From: Chitinophaga barathri
Lineage (GTDB): Bacteria > Bacteroidota > Bacteroidia > Chitinophagales > Chitinophagaceae
DNA: 64,000 nt
Assembly: GCF_003807585.1 (NCBI RefSeq)
Contig: NZ_RMBX01000013.1
Span: forward strand, 1-64,000
Direction: 5' to 3'
Shown: positions 8,766 through 17,461 of the stretch, piece after piece
How positions within the stretch are numbered: the first letter of the stretch is position 1
Layout of the letters: each line of letters opens with the position of its first letter
The notes under the pieces: generated by a model
Database searches by the model: none
Told to the model about the DNA's origin: nothing
What the model saw: the letters and a program-made list of their open reading frames with translations, nothing else
Program-made: the position numbers and the translations under genes

Positions 8766-9161
8766 ATGTTTTTTGCCTCTGAACTTTTGACTGCTAACGC
8801 CACTCCATTCAGTTATTTTCCTATCATTTTACAACTGATTGCGGCACTGGGTTTCGTTGGCATTACGATGATCGCCACCCATTTTTTAGGGCCTAAACGG
8901 AAAACCAAGGACAAACTGGAGAACTTCGAGAGTGGGATCGAGCAGATGGGGAATGCCCGTCAGCCGGTGGCTATCAAGTATTTCCTGACTGCTATCCTGT
9001 TCGTGTTGTTCGACGTGGAGGTGATCTTTTTTTATCCTTACGCTGTTAATTTCAAAGAACTGGGCTGGGAAGGTTTCCTGGCCATGATTGCATTTGTGGC
9101 ATTCTTTATGGGCGGTTTCTTTTATATTATCAAGAAGGGAGCGCTTCGTTGGGAAGATTAA
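8766..9161 (+). CDS. nuoA: NADH-quinone oxidoreductase subunit A
   Basis: Membrane subunit of respiratory complex I with three transmembrane helices (near 14-34, 70-88 and 97-117 of 131 residues). The conserved loop FESGIEQMGNARQPVAIKYF and the FDVEVIFFYPYAV segment are typical of NuoA/ND3. The ATG at 8766 is chosen over an upstream TTG at 8706 because the promoter's -7 element lies inside the longer version. First gene of the 14-gene operon. Confidence 0.95.
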   Translation: MFFASELLTANATPFSYFPIILQLIAALGFVGITMIATHFLGPKRKTKDKLENFESGIEQMGNARQPVAIKYFLTAILFVLFDVEVIFFYPYAVNFKELGWEGFLAMIAFVAFFMGGFFYIIKKGALRWED

Positions 9162-9188
9162 TCTGATTTAAGTTAACTATTAATAAAA

Positions 9189-9223
9189 ATCCCGCTGAGT
9201 TTCAATCAGGCGGGATAGGAGGG
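9189..9223 (+). promoter_or_regulatory. hairpin and strong Shine-Dalgarno before nuoB
   Basis: ATCCCGC at 9189-9195 pairs with GCGGGAT at 9210-9216. Directly after it, AGGAGGG at 9217-9223 lies 8 nt before the nuoB ATG. Such a full Shine-Dalgarno is unusual in this window. The hairpin has no T-run, so it is more likely a processing or translation element than a terminator. Confidence 0.6.
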
Positions 9224-9231
9224 TAAAGAAT

Positions 9232-9795
9232 ATGTCTCGTCCTGTTCAGTTTAATAATAAGGTGAAGCTGGTGGAAATGCCGGAAGGCTACTCCGGCGAA
9301 GGTTTTTTTGCCACCTCTTTCGATAAGGTAATAGGCATGGCGCGTAAAAACTCCATCTGGCCTTTACCGTTTGCCACTTCCTGCTGTGGCATTGAATTTA
9401 TGGCTACTATGGCCGCTCACTACGATCTCGCCCGTTTTGGTTCCGAACGTTTGGGTTTTACGCCCCGCCAGTGTGACCTGCTGATGGTCATGGGCACCAT
9501 TGCCAAAAAGATGGGGCCCGTATTGCGCCAGGTATACCTGCAAATGGCTGAGCCCCGCTGGGTGATAGCCGTGGGCGCCTGCGCCAGCAGCGGCGGTATC
9601 TTCGATACCTACTCCGTGCTGCAGGGCATTGACCAGATCATTCCGGTAGACGTGTATGTGCCCGGCTGCCCTCCCCGCCCCGAAGCGATTCTGGACGGCG
9701 TGATGCGCATCCAGGACCTGGTGGGCGAAGAAAGTCTCCGCCGCCGTCACTCAGACCGTTATAAAGATTTGATGAATTCCTACGGAATAGAATAG
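9232..9795 (+). CDS. nuoB: NADH-quinone oxidoreductase subunit B
   Basis: Peripheral complex I subunit that carries the terminal 4Fe-4S cluster N2, which passes electrons to quinone. The four ligands are visible: the tandem Cys51-Cys52 (ATSCCGIEF), Cys117 (VGACASSGG) and Cys146 (VPGCPPRP). At 187 residues it has normal length. It lies between nuoA and nuoC and has the best ribosome-binding site of the operon. Confidence 0.97.
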   Translation: MSRPVQFNNKVKLVEMPEGYSGEGFFATSFDKVIGMARKNSIWPLPFATSCCGIEFMATMAAHYDLARFGSERLGFTPRQCDLLMVMGTIAKKMGPVLRQVYLQMAEPRWVIAVGACASSGGIFDTYSVLQGIDQIIPVDVYVPGCPPRPEAILDGVMRIQDLVGEESLRRRHSDRYKDLMNSYGIE

Positions 9796-9814
9796 AAACG
9801 ATAATAGCTTATAC

Positions 9815-10336
9815 ATGTCTTTGACGAACGAGCATATAAAAAACAGGCTGGTTGAGAAATTCGGTGAGGCGTTGACAAACTTTGAAGAGTCACACGGCAT
9901 TATGTCCTTTCATGCTCCCAAAGAGCTGAACCTCAAAGTGATGCAGTTCCTGTACGATGAAGAGGAGTTGCAGTTCCGCTTCCTGTCCGATCTCACCGCC
10001 GTACATTATCCCGATCAGCAGGGCGCTGAGCTGGCTGTGGTATATCACCTGCATGCCTTTGTACCCAATGTACGCCTCCGCTTTAAAGTATTCACCGATA
10101 TCCAGACACCGCAGGTGTTCACAGCTTCCAAGCTGTTTTCCAGCGCAAACTGGATGGAAAGGGAAACATACGATTTCTTCGGGGTCGATTTTGTGGGCCA
10201 CCCTAACCTGATCCGCATCCTGAATGTGGATGAAATGGATTATTTCCCCATGCGCAAGGAGTTTCCCCTGGAAGACCAGAGCCGCGTGGATAAAGATGAT
10301 GAAATGTTCGGCCGCGGAGGAAGCGTCGGGATTTAA
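9815..10336 (+). CDS. nuoC: NADH-quinone oxidoreductase subunit C
   Basis: The 30-kDa peripheral subunit of complex I, 173 residues, separate from NuoD as in many Bacteroidota rather than fused as in E. coli. The signature ERETYDFFGVDFVGHPNL with the following RIL is present near 112-132, and the KEFPLED segment lies near 145. It packs against NuoD and NuoB at the base of the hydrophilic arm. The gap to nuoB is 19 bp and to nuoD 24 bp. Confidence 0.96.
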   Translation: MSLTNEHIKNRLVEKFGEALTNFEESHGIMSFHAPKELNLKVMQFLYDEEELQFRFLSDLTAVHYPDQQGAELAVVYHLHAFVPNVRLRFKVFTDIQTPQVFTASKLFSSANWMERETYDFFGVDFVGHPNLIRILNVDEMDYFPMRKEFPLEDQSRVDKDDEMFGRGGSVGI

Positions 10337-10360
10337 TAACAACTACTATCAAGCTAGGAT

Positions 10361-11578
10361 ATGTCAGAGCAGCAACATATAAAATTACCGGAAGGCTCCA
10401 TCGAGAGGCAGACCAGTACGCTCAACCTGGGCCCCACACACCCTGCCACGCACGGTGTGTTCCAGAACATTCTGGAAATGGACGGTGAGCGGATCGTGTC
10501 CGCCACACCAACCGTTGGGTATATTCACCGCGCTTTCGAAAAGATCGCGGAACGCAGGCCTTATTACCAGATCACGCCGCTGACGGACCGTCTCAACTAC
10601 TGCTCCGCCCCCATCAACAATATGGGCTGGCACCTCACCGTGGAAAAACTCCTGGGCATACAAACGCCCAAACGGGTGGATTACCTGCGTGTGATCATCA
10701 TGGAGCTGGCGCGCATCACGGACCACCTGATCTGCAACTCCGTGATCGGGGTGGATAGCGGCGCCTTCACCGGCTTCCTTTATGTAATGCAATACCGCGA
10801 GCTGGTATACGAGATCTACGAAGAGATATGCGGCTCACGCCTCACTACCAATATCGGCCGCGTGGGCGGTTTCGAAAGAAACTTCACACCCGCGGCTTTC
10901 CAGAAAATAGAAAAGTTCCTGGCCGAATACCCGGCTGTGCTGAAAGAGTTTGAAAACCTCTTTACGCGCAACCGCATTTTTATGGAACGTACCCAGGGCG
11001 TAGGCGCCATCACCGCCGAAAGGGCCATGAACTACGGTTTTACCGGTCCTAACCTCCGCGCTACCGGTGTGGATTACGACGTGCGCGTGGCCAATCCCTA
11101 CAGCTCCTACCAGGATTTTGAATTCAGCATCCCCGTAGGCACTACCGGCGATACTTACGACCGCTTCCTGGTGCGCAATGCGGAAATGTGGCAGAGCCTC
11201 GGCATCATCCGCCAGGCCATGGATAAGCTGAAACAGCTGCCTGAAGATGTATATCATGCGGACGTACCGGCCTATTACCTGCCTGATAAAAACGACGTAT
11301 ATACGAAAATGGAAGCCCTCATCTATCACTTCAAGATCGTGATGGGCGAAACCGATATTTTACCGGGCGAGTTGTACAATCCTGTTGAAGGGGCAAACGG
11401 CGAGCTTGGCTTCTATCTCATCAGTGATGGCGGCCGTTCTCCGTACAGGCTTCACTTCCGCAGGCCCTGTTTCATTTATTACCAGGCTTATCCTGAAATG
11501 GTGCAGGGAGCCATGCTCAGCGACGCGATCATTTGTATGAGCTCGCTGAACCTGATTGCGGGTGAGCTGGATGCTTAA
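10361..11578 (+). CDS. nuoD: NADH-quinone oxidoreductase subunit D
   Basis: The 49-kDa subunit, related to the large subunit of NiFe hydrogenases, which forms the quinone-binding site together with NuoB. It has 405 residues. Characteristic segments are NLGPTHPATHGVFQ near 22-35, the HRAFEKIAERRPYYQ stretch near 52-66, DRLNYCSAPINN, and the C-terminal YRLHFRRPCF near 367-376. The usual hydrogenase Cys ligands are absent, as expected for NuoD. A 288-bp gap to nuoE follows, much longer than other gaps in the operon; it holds a decayed reading frame. Confidence 0.97.
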   Translation: MSEQQHIKLPEGSIERQTSTLNLGPTHPATHGVFQNILEMDGERIVSATPTVGYIHRAFEKIAERRPYYQITPLTDRLNYCSAPINNMGWHLTVEKLLGIQTPKRVDYLRVIIMELARITDHLICNSVIGVDSGAFTGFLYVMQYRELVYEIYEEICGSRLTTNIGRVGGFERNFTPAAFQKIEKFLAEYPAVLKEFENLFTRNRIFMERTQGVGAITAERAMNYGFTGPNLRATGVDYDVRVANPYSSYQDFEFSIPVGTTGDTYDRFLVRNAEMWQSLGIIRQAMDKLKQLPEDVYHADVPAYYLPDKNDVYTKMEALIYHFKIVMGETDILPGELYNPVEGANGELGFYLISDGGRSPYRLHFRRPCFIYYQAYPEMVQGAMLSDAIICMSSLNLIAGELDA

Positions 11579-11602
11579 GACATTCCGATCCCTTTTGATA
11601 CC

Positions 11603-11826
11603 GTGAAAAAAGTTCTTTGTTTTTTAATATGCATAACTCCCTTTCTGCTCACGCACAGCAACTGTGCACTGGTCCCAGGCAAGAACTGATCCCTTTCCTG
11701 AAAAGAAAAAAACGGGGTTCTGCAACCATGATAAAAAGCTGGTGGAATGGATTTGCGCTGGTGAAAAACGGCGACCGCAGTTTTTATGAAGAATGCAAAG
11801 GGGGTGTTGAATACTACTCCAACTGA
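11603..11826 (+). pseudogene. probable remnant of a short secreted WG-repeat protein
   Basis: Three frames read in order give a coherent small protein. From GTG 11603, a signal-peptide-like stretch (KKVLCFLICITPFLLTHSNC, then ALVPGKN) ends at a TGA at 11687. The next frame continues QELIPFLKRKK to the A7 run at 11706-11712. The third frame gives TGFCNHDKKLVEW, and the second frame then resumes with NGFALVKNGDRSFYEECKGG to a stop at 11826. The pieces resemble WG-repeat units (LIPF.K..KWGFCD...K, LALVKNGDRYG). The simplest reading is a gene broken by several indels; a real 69-residue frame also exists from 11617. The call rests on pattern only. Confidence 0.4.
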
Positions 11827-11866
11827 TAAAGGATAAAAGAAGTTTATAAATAAAGAAGTTTAATAA

Positions 11867-12361
11867 ATGGCCGTTCAATTTTCTGAAGAGAAGCTGAATA
11901 AAGTAAAAGAGATCATAGCGCGTTACCCGGAAGGGAAGCAGAAAAGCGCCTTGATTCCGGTGCTGCACCTGGCCCAGGAATCGTTCGGCGGCTGGCTTAG
12001 TTCCGAGACGATGGACTATGTGGCTTCACTGCTGCAGATCACGCCCATCGAGGTATATGAGGTGGCTACTTTCTACTCCATGTACAACCTGAAGCCGGTG
12101 GGCAAATACCTGTTCGAGGTATGTCATACCGGGCCGTGCATGGTAAGTGGTTCAGACAACATCATTGCCTATATCAAGGAGAAGCTGGGGATAGATGTGG
12201 GCGAGACCACGGCGGACGGGCTGTTCACCCTCAAAACGGTGGAATGCCTCGGGGCCTGCGGATATGCGCCGATGATGCAGCTGGGTAAGTTCTTCAAAGA
12301 ACACCTCACCAGAGAGAAGGTGGACCAGATCATTGCGGAATGCCGCGCGCAGGCGAACTGA
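11867..12361 (+). CDS. nuoE: NADH-quinone oxidoreductase subunit E
   Basis: The 24-kDa subunit of the NADH-oxidising module, with a thioredoxin-like fold and a 2Fe-2S cluster (N1a). The ligands are Cys86, Cys91 (CHTGPC), Cys127 and Cys131 (CLGAC). The EVATFYSMYNLKPVGKY segment near 64-80 is typical. It has 164 residues, normal length. After its stop there is a 141-bp gap to nuoF in which I see no convincing gene. Confidence 0.97.
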   Translation: MAVQFSEEKLNKVKEIIARYPEGKQKSALIPVLHLAQESFGGWLSSETMDYVASLLQITPIEVYEVATFYSMYNLKPVGKYLFEVCHTGPCMVSGSDNIIAYIKEKLGIDVGETTADGLFTLKTVECLGACGYAPMMQLGKFFKEHLTREKVDQIIAECRAQAN

Positions 12362-12502
12362 TCCTGCCCGCAAAAGAACCGGGAGCTGAAGAGTGCGACG
12401 CAACGGATGCTGAACAATGATCCGGTGCTGAACAAAAGAACATCATAAATTGCCGCTGAAAAGCATTGCAGACCAGCGGTAACCCTTACATAAAGCGAGA
12501 CA

Positions 12503-13861
12503 ATGGGACGTAAATTATTGTTAGACAAGGCGCATATAGAAGGCATCCGGTATTATGACGTATACCGGAAGAACGGCGGTTATGCCGCTGCTGAAAAGGC
12601 CCTGAAGAGCATGAGCGCGGATCAGGTGATAGAAGAAGTAAAGAAAAGCGGCCTTCGCGGCCGTGGTGGAGCGGGCTTCCCTACGGGCCTCAAATGGAGC
12701 TTCCTGGCCAAACCGGAAGGAGTACCCCGTTACCTCGTATGTAATGCGGACGAATCTGAGCCGGGCACCTTCAAGGACCGCTACCTGATGGAATTCCTCC
12801 CCCACCTGCTCATCGAAGGCCTGCTGATCTCCAGCTTCGCCCTCGGCGCAAACCGTACCTACATCTACATCCGCGGCGAATACGCCTGGATCCCCGATAT
12901 CCTCGAAGAAGCCATTGCAGACGCGCATAAAAACGGCTGGCTGGGCAAAAACATCCAGGGCACCGGTTTTGACCTGGACATTTACGTTCAGCGCGGCGCG
13001 GGCGCTTATATCTGCGGTGAAGAAACGGCGCTGATCGAATCGCTGGAAGGCAAACGCGGCAACCCGCGCATCAAACCGCCTTTCCCCGCTGTAAAAGGCC
13101 TCTGGCAATGCCCGACCGTAGTGAACAACGTGGAAACGCTGGCTGCGGTTGTGCCCATCATCAACATTGGCGGTGATGAATATTCCAAATACGGCACCGG
13201 CAAATCCACCGGCACCAAACTCATTTCCGCCTGCGGCAACCTGAACAAACCCGGCGTATATGAGATAGACATGAACATTTCGGTAGAAGAATTTATATAC
13301 TCGGATGAATACTGCGGCGGCATTCCGAACGGCAAACGCCTGAAGGCATGTATCCCCGGCGGCTCTTCCGTACCCATCCTGCCGGCTAACCTGCTGCTTA
13401 CAACCGCAAAAGGCGAACCGCGCATGATGACCTACGAAAGCCTGAACGACGGCGGCTTTGCCACCGGTTCCATGATGGGCTCCGGCGGATTCATCGTGCT
13501 GGACGAAGACCAGTGCGTGGTACGCCACACCATGAGCCTCGCCCGCTTCTACCACCACGAAAGCTGCGGCCAGTGCAGCCCCTGCCGCGAAGGCACCGGC
13601 TGGATGAAAAAAGTGCTGCTGAACATCGAGAACGGTAAAGGCAAAATGAGCGATATAGACCTGCTGTGGGACATCCAGCGGAAAATAGAGGGCAATACCA
13701 TCTGCCCCCTCGGAGACGCGGCCGCATGGCCCGTAGCCGCCGCCATCCGTCACTTCAGGGATGAATTTGAATGGCATGTGGCTAATCCTGACGAAGCGCT
13801 GAAACGCAACTTCGGGCTGGCGCATTACGCAGACCCGCTGCCGGTGGTAGCAGCTGTCTGA
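12503..13861 (+). CDS. nuoF: NADH-quinone oxidoreductase subunit F
   Basis: The 51-kDa catalytic subunit that binds NADH and FMN and carries a 4Fe-4S cluster (N3). It has 452 residues. The NADH site GRGGAGFPTGLKW lies at 53-65, the FMN segment GAYICGEETALIES at 167-180, and the cluster ligands are Cys355, Cys358, Cys361 (SCGQCSPC) and Cys401 (ICPLGD). With NuoE and NuoG it forms the electron-input module. Confidence 0.98.
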   Translation: MGRKLLLDKAHIEGIRYYDVYRKNGGYAAAEKALKSMSADQVIEEVKKSGLRGRGGAGFPTGLKWSFLAKPEGVPRYLVCNADESEPGTFKDRYLMEFLPHLLIEGLLISSFALGANRTYIYIRGEYAWIPDILEEAIADAHKNGWLGKNIQGTGFDLDIYVQRGAGAYICGEETALIESLEGKRGNPRIKPPFPAVKGLWQCPTVVNNVETLAAVVPIINIGGDEYSKYGTGKSTGTKLISACGNLNKPGVYEIDMNISVEEFIYSDEYCGGIPNGKRLKACIPGGSSVPILPANLLLTTAKGEPRMMTYESLNDGGFATGSMMGSGGFIVLDEDQCVVRHTMSLARFYHHESCGQCSPCREGTGWMKKVLLNIENGKGKMSDIDLLWDIQRKIEGNTICPLGDAAAWPVAAAIRHFRDEFEWHVANPDEALKRNFGLAHYADPLPVVAAV

Positions 13862-13901
13862 TAAGGAAACATTATTACTTTTTCTTTTTTACTTTTTTAT
13901 A

Positions 13902-15008
13902 ATGGCGGAAGAAAAGAAATTATTCAAGGTCAAGATTGATAACATACCTGTAGAGGTGGAGCCGGGCACAACCATCCTGAATGCCGCCCGCATGATCGGA
14001 GGCGATGTGGTGCCGCCCGCGATGTGTTATTATTCCAAACTGCAGGGCAGCGGCGGTAAATGCCGTACCTGCCTGGTGAAAGTGTCCAAAGGCTCGGAAG
14101 CTGATCCCCGCCCCATGCCCAAACTGGTGGCCAGCTGCCGTACTACGGTGATGGACGGTATGGAAGTGGCGAACATCACTTCACCCGAAGTGCTGGATGC
14201 GCGTAAAGGCGTAGTGGAATTCCTGTTGCTGAACCACCCGCTGGATTGCCCCGTGTGCGACCAGGCCGGTGAATGCGATCTCCAGGACCTCAGCTACGAG
14301 CACGGTGTTTCCGGCACCCGCTTCGAATTCAAACGCAGAACTTTCGAAAAAGAAGATATCGGTGAGCACATCAAGCTGCACATGACGCGCTGCATTCTTT
14401 GCTACCGCTGCGTGTTCACGGCAGACCAGCTTACGAACAACCGCCAGCACGGCATCCTTGGCCGCGGCGATCATTCCGAGATCAGCACATACATCAAAGC
14501 ATCGCTGGACCAGACCAACTTCATCGGCAACGTGATAGACGTTTGCCCTGTAGGCGCGCTGACCGACCGTACCGCTCGTTTTAAGAACCGCGTATGGTTT
14601 CTGAAGCCGGTAGACGCCCTCCGCGAATGCCACGACCCGAACTGCTGCGGCAAAACGGTGCTCTGGATGCGTGGTGACGAGATCTTCCGGGTGACCGCAC
14701 GTAAAGACAAGTACGGCGAAGTGGAAGCGTTTATCTGCGATACCTGCCGTTTTGAGAAAAAAGAACCGCAGGACTGGGTGATTGAAGGCCCCCGTAAAGT
14801 GGCGCGTTACAGCGTGATCTCACAGGGCCATTACGTAGGCGTGCACAAACCGCATGAAACCGTGGCGAAAGTAATGGACGGCCGCCAGCCTAAACTGCTG
14901 ATGAACATCCATACGGTGAGCGAAGTGAACCAGCCCACGGTGGACCTCAGCAAGATTGAAGGGCCCGCACACTCCAACGATTTTCCAAAACATAATGGCG
15001 TTCAATAA
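13902..15008 (+). CDS. nuoG: NADH-quinone oxidoreductase subunit G, short form
   Basis: Iron-sulfur subunit of the NADH module, only 368 residues against roughly 700-900 in E. coli or mitochondria. Present in order: a ferredoxin-type 2Fe-2S domain (Cys42, Cys54, Cys57, Cys79), the His-Cys3 site (His112, Cys116, Cys119, Cys125), a 4Fe-4S site (Cys164, Cys167, Cys170, Cys215), and the beginning of the molybdopterin-oxidoreductase-like domain with extra cysteines (243, 248, 249, 279, 282). The large C-terminal Mop domain is missing and there is no remnant before nuoH (8-bp gap), so this is a real short form, known from Bacteroidota, not a truncation by damage. Confidence 0.93.
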   Translation: MAEEKKLFKVKIDNIPVEVEPGTTILNAARMIGGDVVPPAMCYYSKLQGSGGKCRTCLVKVSKGSEADPRPMPKLVASCRTTVMDGMEVANITSPEVLDARKGVVEFLLLNHPLDCPVCDQAGECDLQDLSYEHGVSGTRFEFKRRTFEKEDIGEHIKLHMTRCILCYRCVFTADQLTNNRQHGILGRGDHSEISTYIKASLDQTNFIGNVIDVCPVGALTDRTARFKNRVWFLKPVDALRECHDPNCCGKTVLWMRGDEIFRVTARKDKYGEVEAFICDTCRFEKKEPQDWVIEGPRKVARYSVISQGHYVGVHKPHETVAKVMDGRQPKLLMNIHTVSEVNQPTVDLSKIEGPAHSNDFPKHNGVQ

Positions 15009-15016
15009 AGCGAGAT

Positions 15017-16072
15017 ATGGATCTGATGACATCATTTGACTGGTCTTTTGTAATTGAAAAACTGCTGCTGATTTCAGCAGTGCTGGGCCTGTCCCTGCTG
15101 ATCGCGATGTACTCCACCTGGGGCGAGCGTAAAGTAGCGGCCTGGATCCAGGACCGCCGCGGGCCGAACCGCGCGGGCATCTTCGGTTTGCTCCAGCCCC
15201 TGGCGGATGGCGGCAAACTGTTCTTCAAAGAAGAGATCATTCCTTCCACCGCGAACCAGTTCCTGTTCGTACTCGGCCCTTCCATGGCCATGCTCACAGC
15301 CTGCCTTACCAGCGCGGTGATCCCCTGGGGAGATGTGCTGTACTTCGGTGACCGCGCCGTTACCCTCCAGATCGCTGATGTGAACATCGGTGTGCTGTGG
15401 ATCATGGCGGTAGTAGGTATGGGTGTGTACGGCATTATGATCGGCGGCTGGGCTTCGAACAACAAATTTTCCCTGCTGGCGGCCTGCCGCGGCGCTTCGC
15501 AGGTGATCTCCTATGAACTGCCCATGGGCCTCGCGCTCATCGCGCTGTTCATGATCAGCGGTTCCCTCAGCCTGAAAGATATCGTGGAGCAGCAGCGTAG
15601 CGGCGTTTGGTTCGTTGTGTTGCAGCCCATCGGTTTCCTCATATTCCTGATCTGCGCATTCGCAGAATGTAACCGTACCCCGTTTGACCTTCCCGAAGCG
15701 GAGAACGAGCTGAACGGCGGTTACCACCTGGAGTATTCTTCCATGAAACTCGGGTTTTACCTTTTTGCCGAATACATCAACATGTTTATCAGCTCCGCGC
15801 TGATGGCCACGCTGTACTTCGGCGGCTACAGTTTCCCGTATATGGACAGCCTGGGCCTCAGCCCGAACCTGGTGACCATCCTCGGCATCTGTGCATTATT
15901 CCTGAAAACATTCGCTTTCATCTTCTTCTTCATGTGGGTGAGGTGGACGCTTCCGCGCTTCCGCTACGACCAGCTGATGAAGCTTGGATGGAAAGTATTG
16001 ATACCGCTGGCATTGCTGAATATGCTCATCACCGGCGCGGTGATACTGTACCGTCAGAACGGGTTTAATTAA
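15017..16072 (+). CDS. nuoH: NADH-quinone oxidoreductase subunit H
   Basis: Membrane subunit at the junction of the two arms of complex I, contributing to the quinone chamber. It has 351 residues with about eight transmembrane helices. Signatures: GERKVAAWIQDRRGPNR near 36-52, the AECNRTPFDLPEAENEL segment near 217-233, and the late WVRWTLPRFRYDQLM segment. The start at 15017 lies 8 bp after nuoG; a second ATG four codons in is also possible. Confidence 0.97.
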   Translation: MDLMTSFDWSFVIEKLLLISAVLGLSLLIAMYSTWGERKVAAWIQDRRGPNRAGIFGLLQPLADGGKLFFKEEIIPSTANQFLFVLGPSMAMLTACLTSAVIPWGDVLYFGDRAVTLQIADVNIGVLWIMAVVGMGVYGIMIGGWASNNKFSLLAACRGASQVISYELPMGLALIALFMISGSLSLKDIVEQQRSGVWFVVLQPIGFLIFLICAFAECNRTPFDLPEAENELNGGYHLEYSSMKLGFYLFAEYINMFISSALMATLYFGGYSFPYMDSLGLSPNLVTILGICALFLKTFAFIFFFMWVRWTLPRFRYDQLMKLGWKVLIPLALLNMLITGAVILYRQNGFN

Positions 16073-16091
16073 TAACGCTGAAACTCATTAT

Positions 16092-16607
16092 ATGCAAACA
16101 TTAACAAACAGGGCAATACCGGTAGACAGAAGGCCCATGACATTCTGGGAGAAGATGTATTTGCCGGCCATTGCCAAAGGCATGGGCATTACCCTTTCGC
16201 ATATATTCAAGAAGAAGGCAACGGTGAACTATCCTGAAGAGACCCGTCCCTTCAGCCCGGTATTCCGCGGCCTGCATATCCTGAACCGGGATGAGGAAGG
16301 GCGTGAGCGCTGCACCGCCTGCGGGCTGTGCGCGGTAGCCTGCCCCGCCGAAGCCATCACCATGGAAGCGGCCGAGCGCCTGCCGGGCGAGGAGCACCTG
16401 TACCGTGAAGAGAAATATGCCGCGCGTTATGAGATCAACATGCTGCGCTGCATCTTCTGCGGATTCTGTGAGGAAGCCTGCCCCAAAGAGGCCATCTATA
16501 TGACGGAAACCTTTGCGCCGTCCAACTACGCGCGGAAAAGTTTCATTTACGGGAAAGATGACCTGCTGATCCCTGATCCTAAACATCCAATCACTGTAAA
16601 CAAGTAA
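16092..16607 (+). CDS. nuoI: NADH-quinone oxidoreductase subunit I
   Basis: Ferredoxin-like peripheral subunit with two 4Fe-4S clusters (N6a and N6b) that relay electrons from NuoG to NuoB. The two Cys sets are at 74, 77, 80, 84 (CTACGLCAVACP) and 120, 123, 126, 130 (CIFCGFCEEACP). It has 171 residues. It lies 19 bp after nuoH and 7 bp before nuoJ. Confidence 0.97.
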   Translation: MQTLTNRAIPVDRRPMTFWEKMYLPAIAKGMGITLSHIFKKKATVNYPEETRPFSPVFRGLHILNRDEEGRERCTACGLCAVACPAEAITMEAAERLPGEEHLYREEKYAARYEINMLRCIFCGFCEEACPKEAIYMTETFAPSNYARKSFIYGKDDLLIPDPKHPITVNK

Positions 16608-16614
16608 AACGGCA

Positions 16615-17109
16615 ATGGGTATAGATCTGATTATTTTTACGGTGCTTTCAGCGGTTGCCATTGCAAGCGCCCTGGGCGTGATCCTGAGCAAAAATCCCGT
16701 GAACAGCGTGCTTTGTATGATCACCTGTTTTGTGGCCATTGCCGGGCATTACATCATGCTGAACGCACAATTCCTGTTTGTAGTGCACCTTATCGTATAC
16801 ACCGGCGCCATCATGGTACTGTTCCTGTTTGTGCTGATGATGATGAACCTCAATGCAGACATCGAGCCGCAAAAACGCAACTGGCTGAAATACGCCGGGG
16901 CCATCAGCGGCGGCGCATTGCTGCTGGTACTGGTAGCCGCCCTCCGCGACGCCAGTGTGCCTGCCATCCAGAGCGGCAACGCTACGGACATCGGGCTGAT
17001 AAAAAACCTTGGTAAAACATTATTCACCAGTTACGTGGTGCCCTTCGAGCTGAGCAGCGTGCTGTTCCTGAGCGCAATGGTAGGGGCTGTGGTAATAGGT
17101 AAAAAATAA
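16615..17109 (+). CDS. nuoJ: NADH-quinone oxidoreductase subunit J
   Basis: Membrane subunit of complex I (ND6 homologue), 164 residues with five predicted helices. The GHYIMLNAQFLFVVHLIVYTG segment, which holds the conserved pi-bulge helix, is followed by IMVLFLFVLMMMNL. The protein lies in the usual place between nuoI and nuoK. Confidence 0.95.
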   Translation: MGIDLIIFTVLSAVAIASALGVILSKNPVNSVLCMITCFVAIAGHYIMLNAQFLFVVHLIVYTGAIMVLFLFVLMMMNLNADIEPQKRNWLKYAGAISGGALLLVLVAALRDASVPAIQSGNATDIGLIKNLGKTLFTSYVVPFELSSVLFLSAMVGAVVIGKK

Positions 17110-17120
17110 AAAACGAATTC

Positions 17121-17438
17121 ATGCCGGTTCAATATTACATCTTTCTCAGTATCGCCCTGTTCTGCATCGGGATCATGGGCGTATTGATGCGCAGGAATGC
17201 GATCATCATTTTTATGTGCATAGAGCTGATGCTGAATGCCGTGAACCTTTTGCTGGTAGCCTTCTCGAAAATGTGGGTGGATGCCGGCCGCATTGATGCA
17301 GCCGCCGCGCAGCTCTTTGTATTTTTTGTAATGGTGGTGGCCGCAGCTGAAGTGTCCGTAGGACTGGCCATTATTGTGATGATGTACCGCAATACACATT
17401 CGGTGGACATCAATATTCTCAGCAGACTGAAAAACTAG
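17121..17438 (+). CDS. nuoK: NADH-quinone oxidoreductase subunit K
   Basis: Small membrane subunit (ND4L homologue), 105 residues with three helices. Conserved glutamates for proton transfer are visible in MCIELMLNAVNLL near 32-44 and AAAEVSVGLAI near 73-83. It lies 11 bp after nuoJ. Confidence 0.96.
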   Translation: MPVQYYIFLSIALFCIGIMGVLMRRNAIIIFMCIELMLNAVNLLLVAFSKMWVDAGRIDAAAAQLFVFFVMVVAAAEVSVGLAIIVMMYRNTHSVDINILSRLKN

Positions 17439-17461
17439 GAATTTAAAAATAGTATAGATCG

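Noticed and set aside
12362..12502. Possible 13-codon gene (MLNNDPVLNKRTS) between nuoE and nuoF
   Set aside because: Too short, without ribosome site, and nothing supports conservation; treated as a leader.
12521..13825. 434-codon minus-strand frame opposite nuoF
   Set aside because: Shadow of nuoF caused by high GC at third positions; the product is a His/Ala/Val-rich string without motifs.
13902..15008. nuoG as a truncated pseudogene
   Set aside because: All cluster ligands are present, the next gene starts 8 bp later with no remnant between, and short NuoG is known in this phylum.
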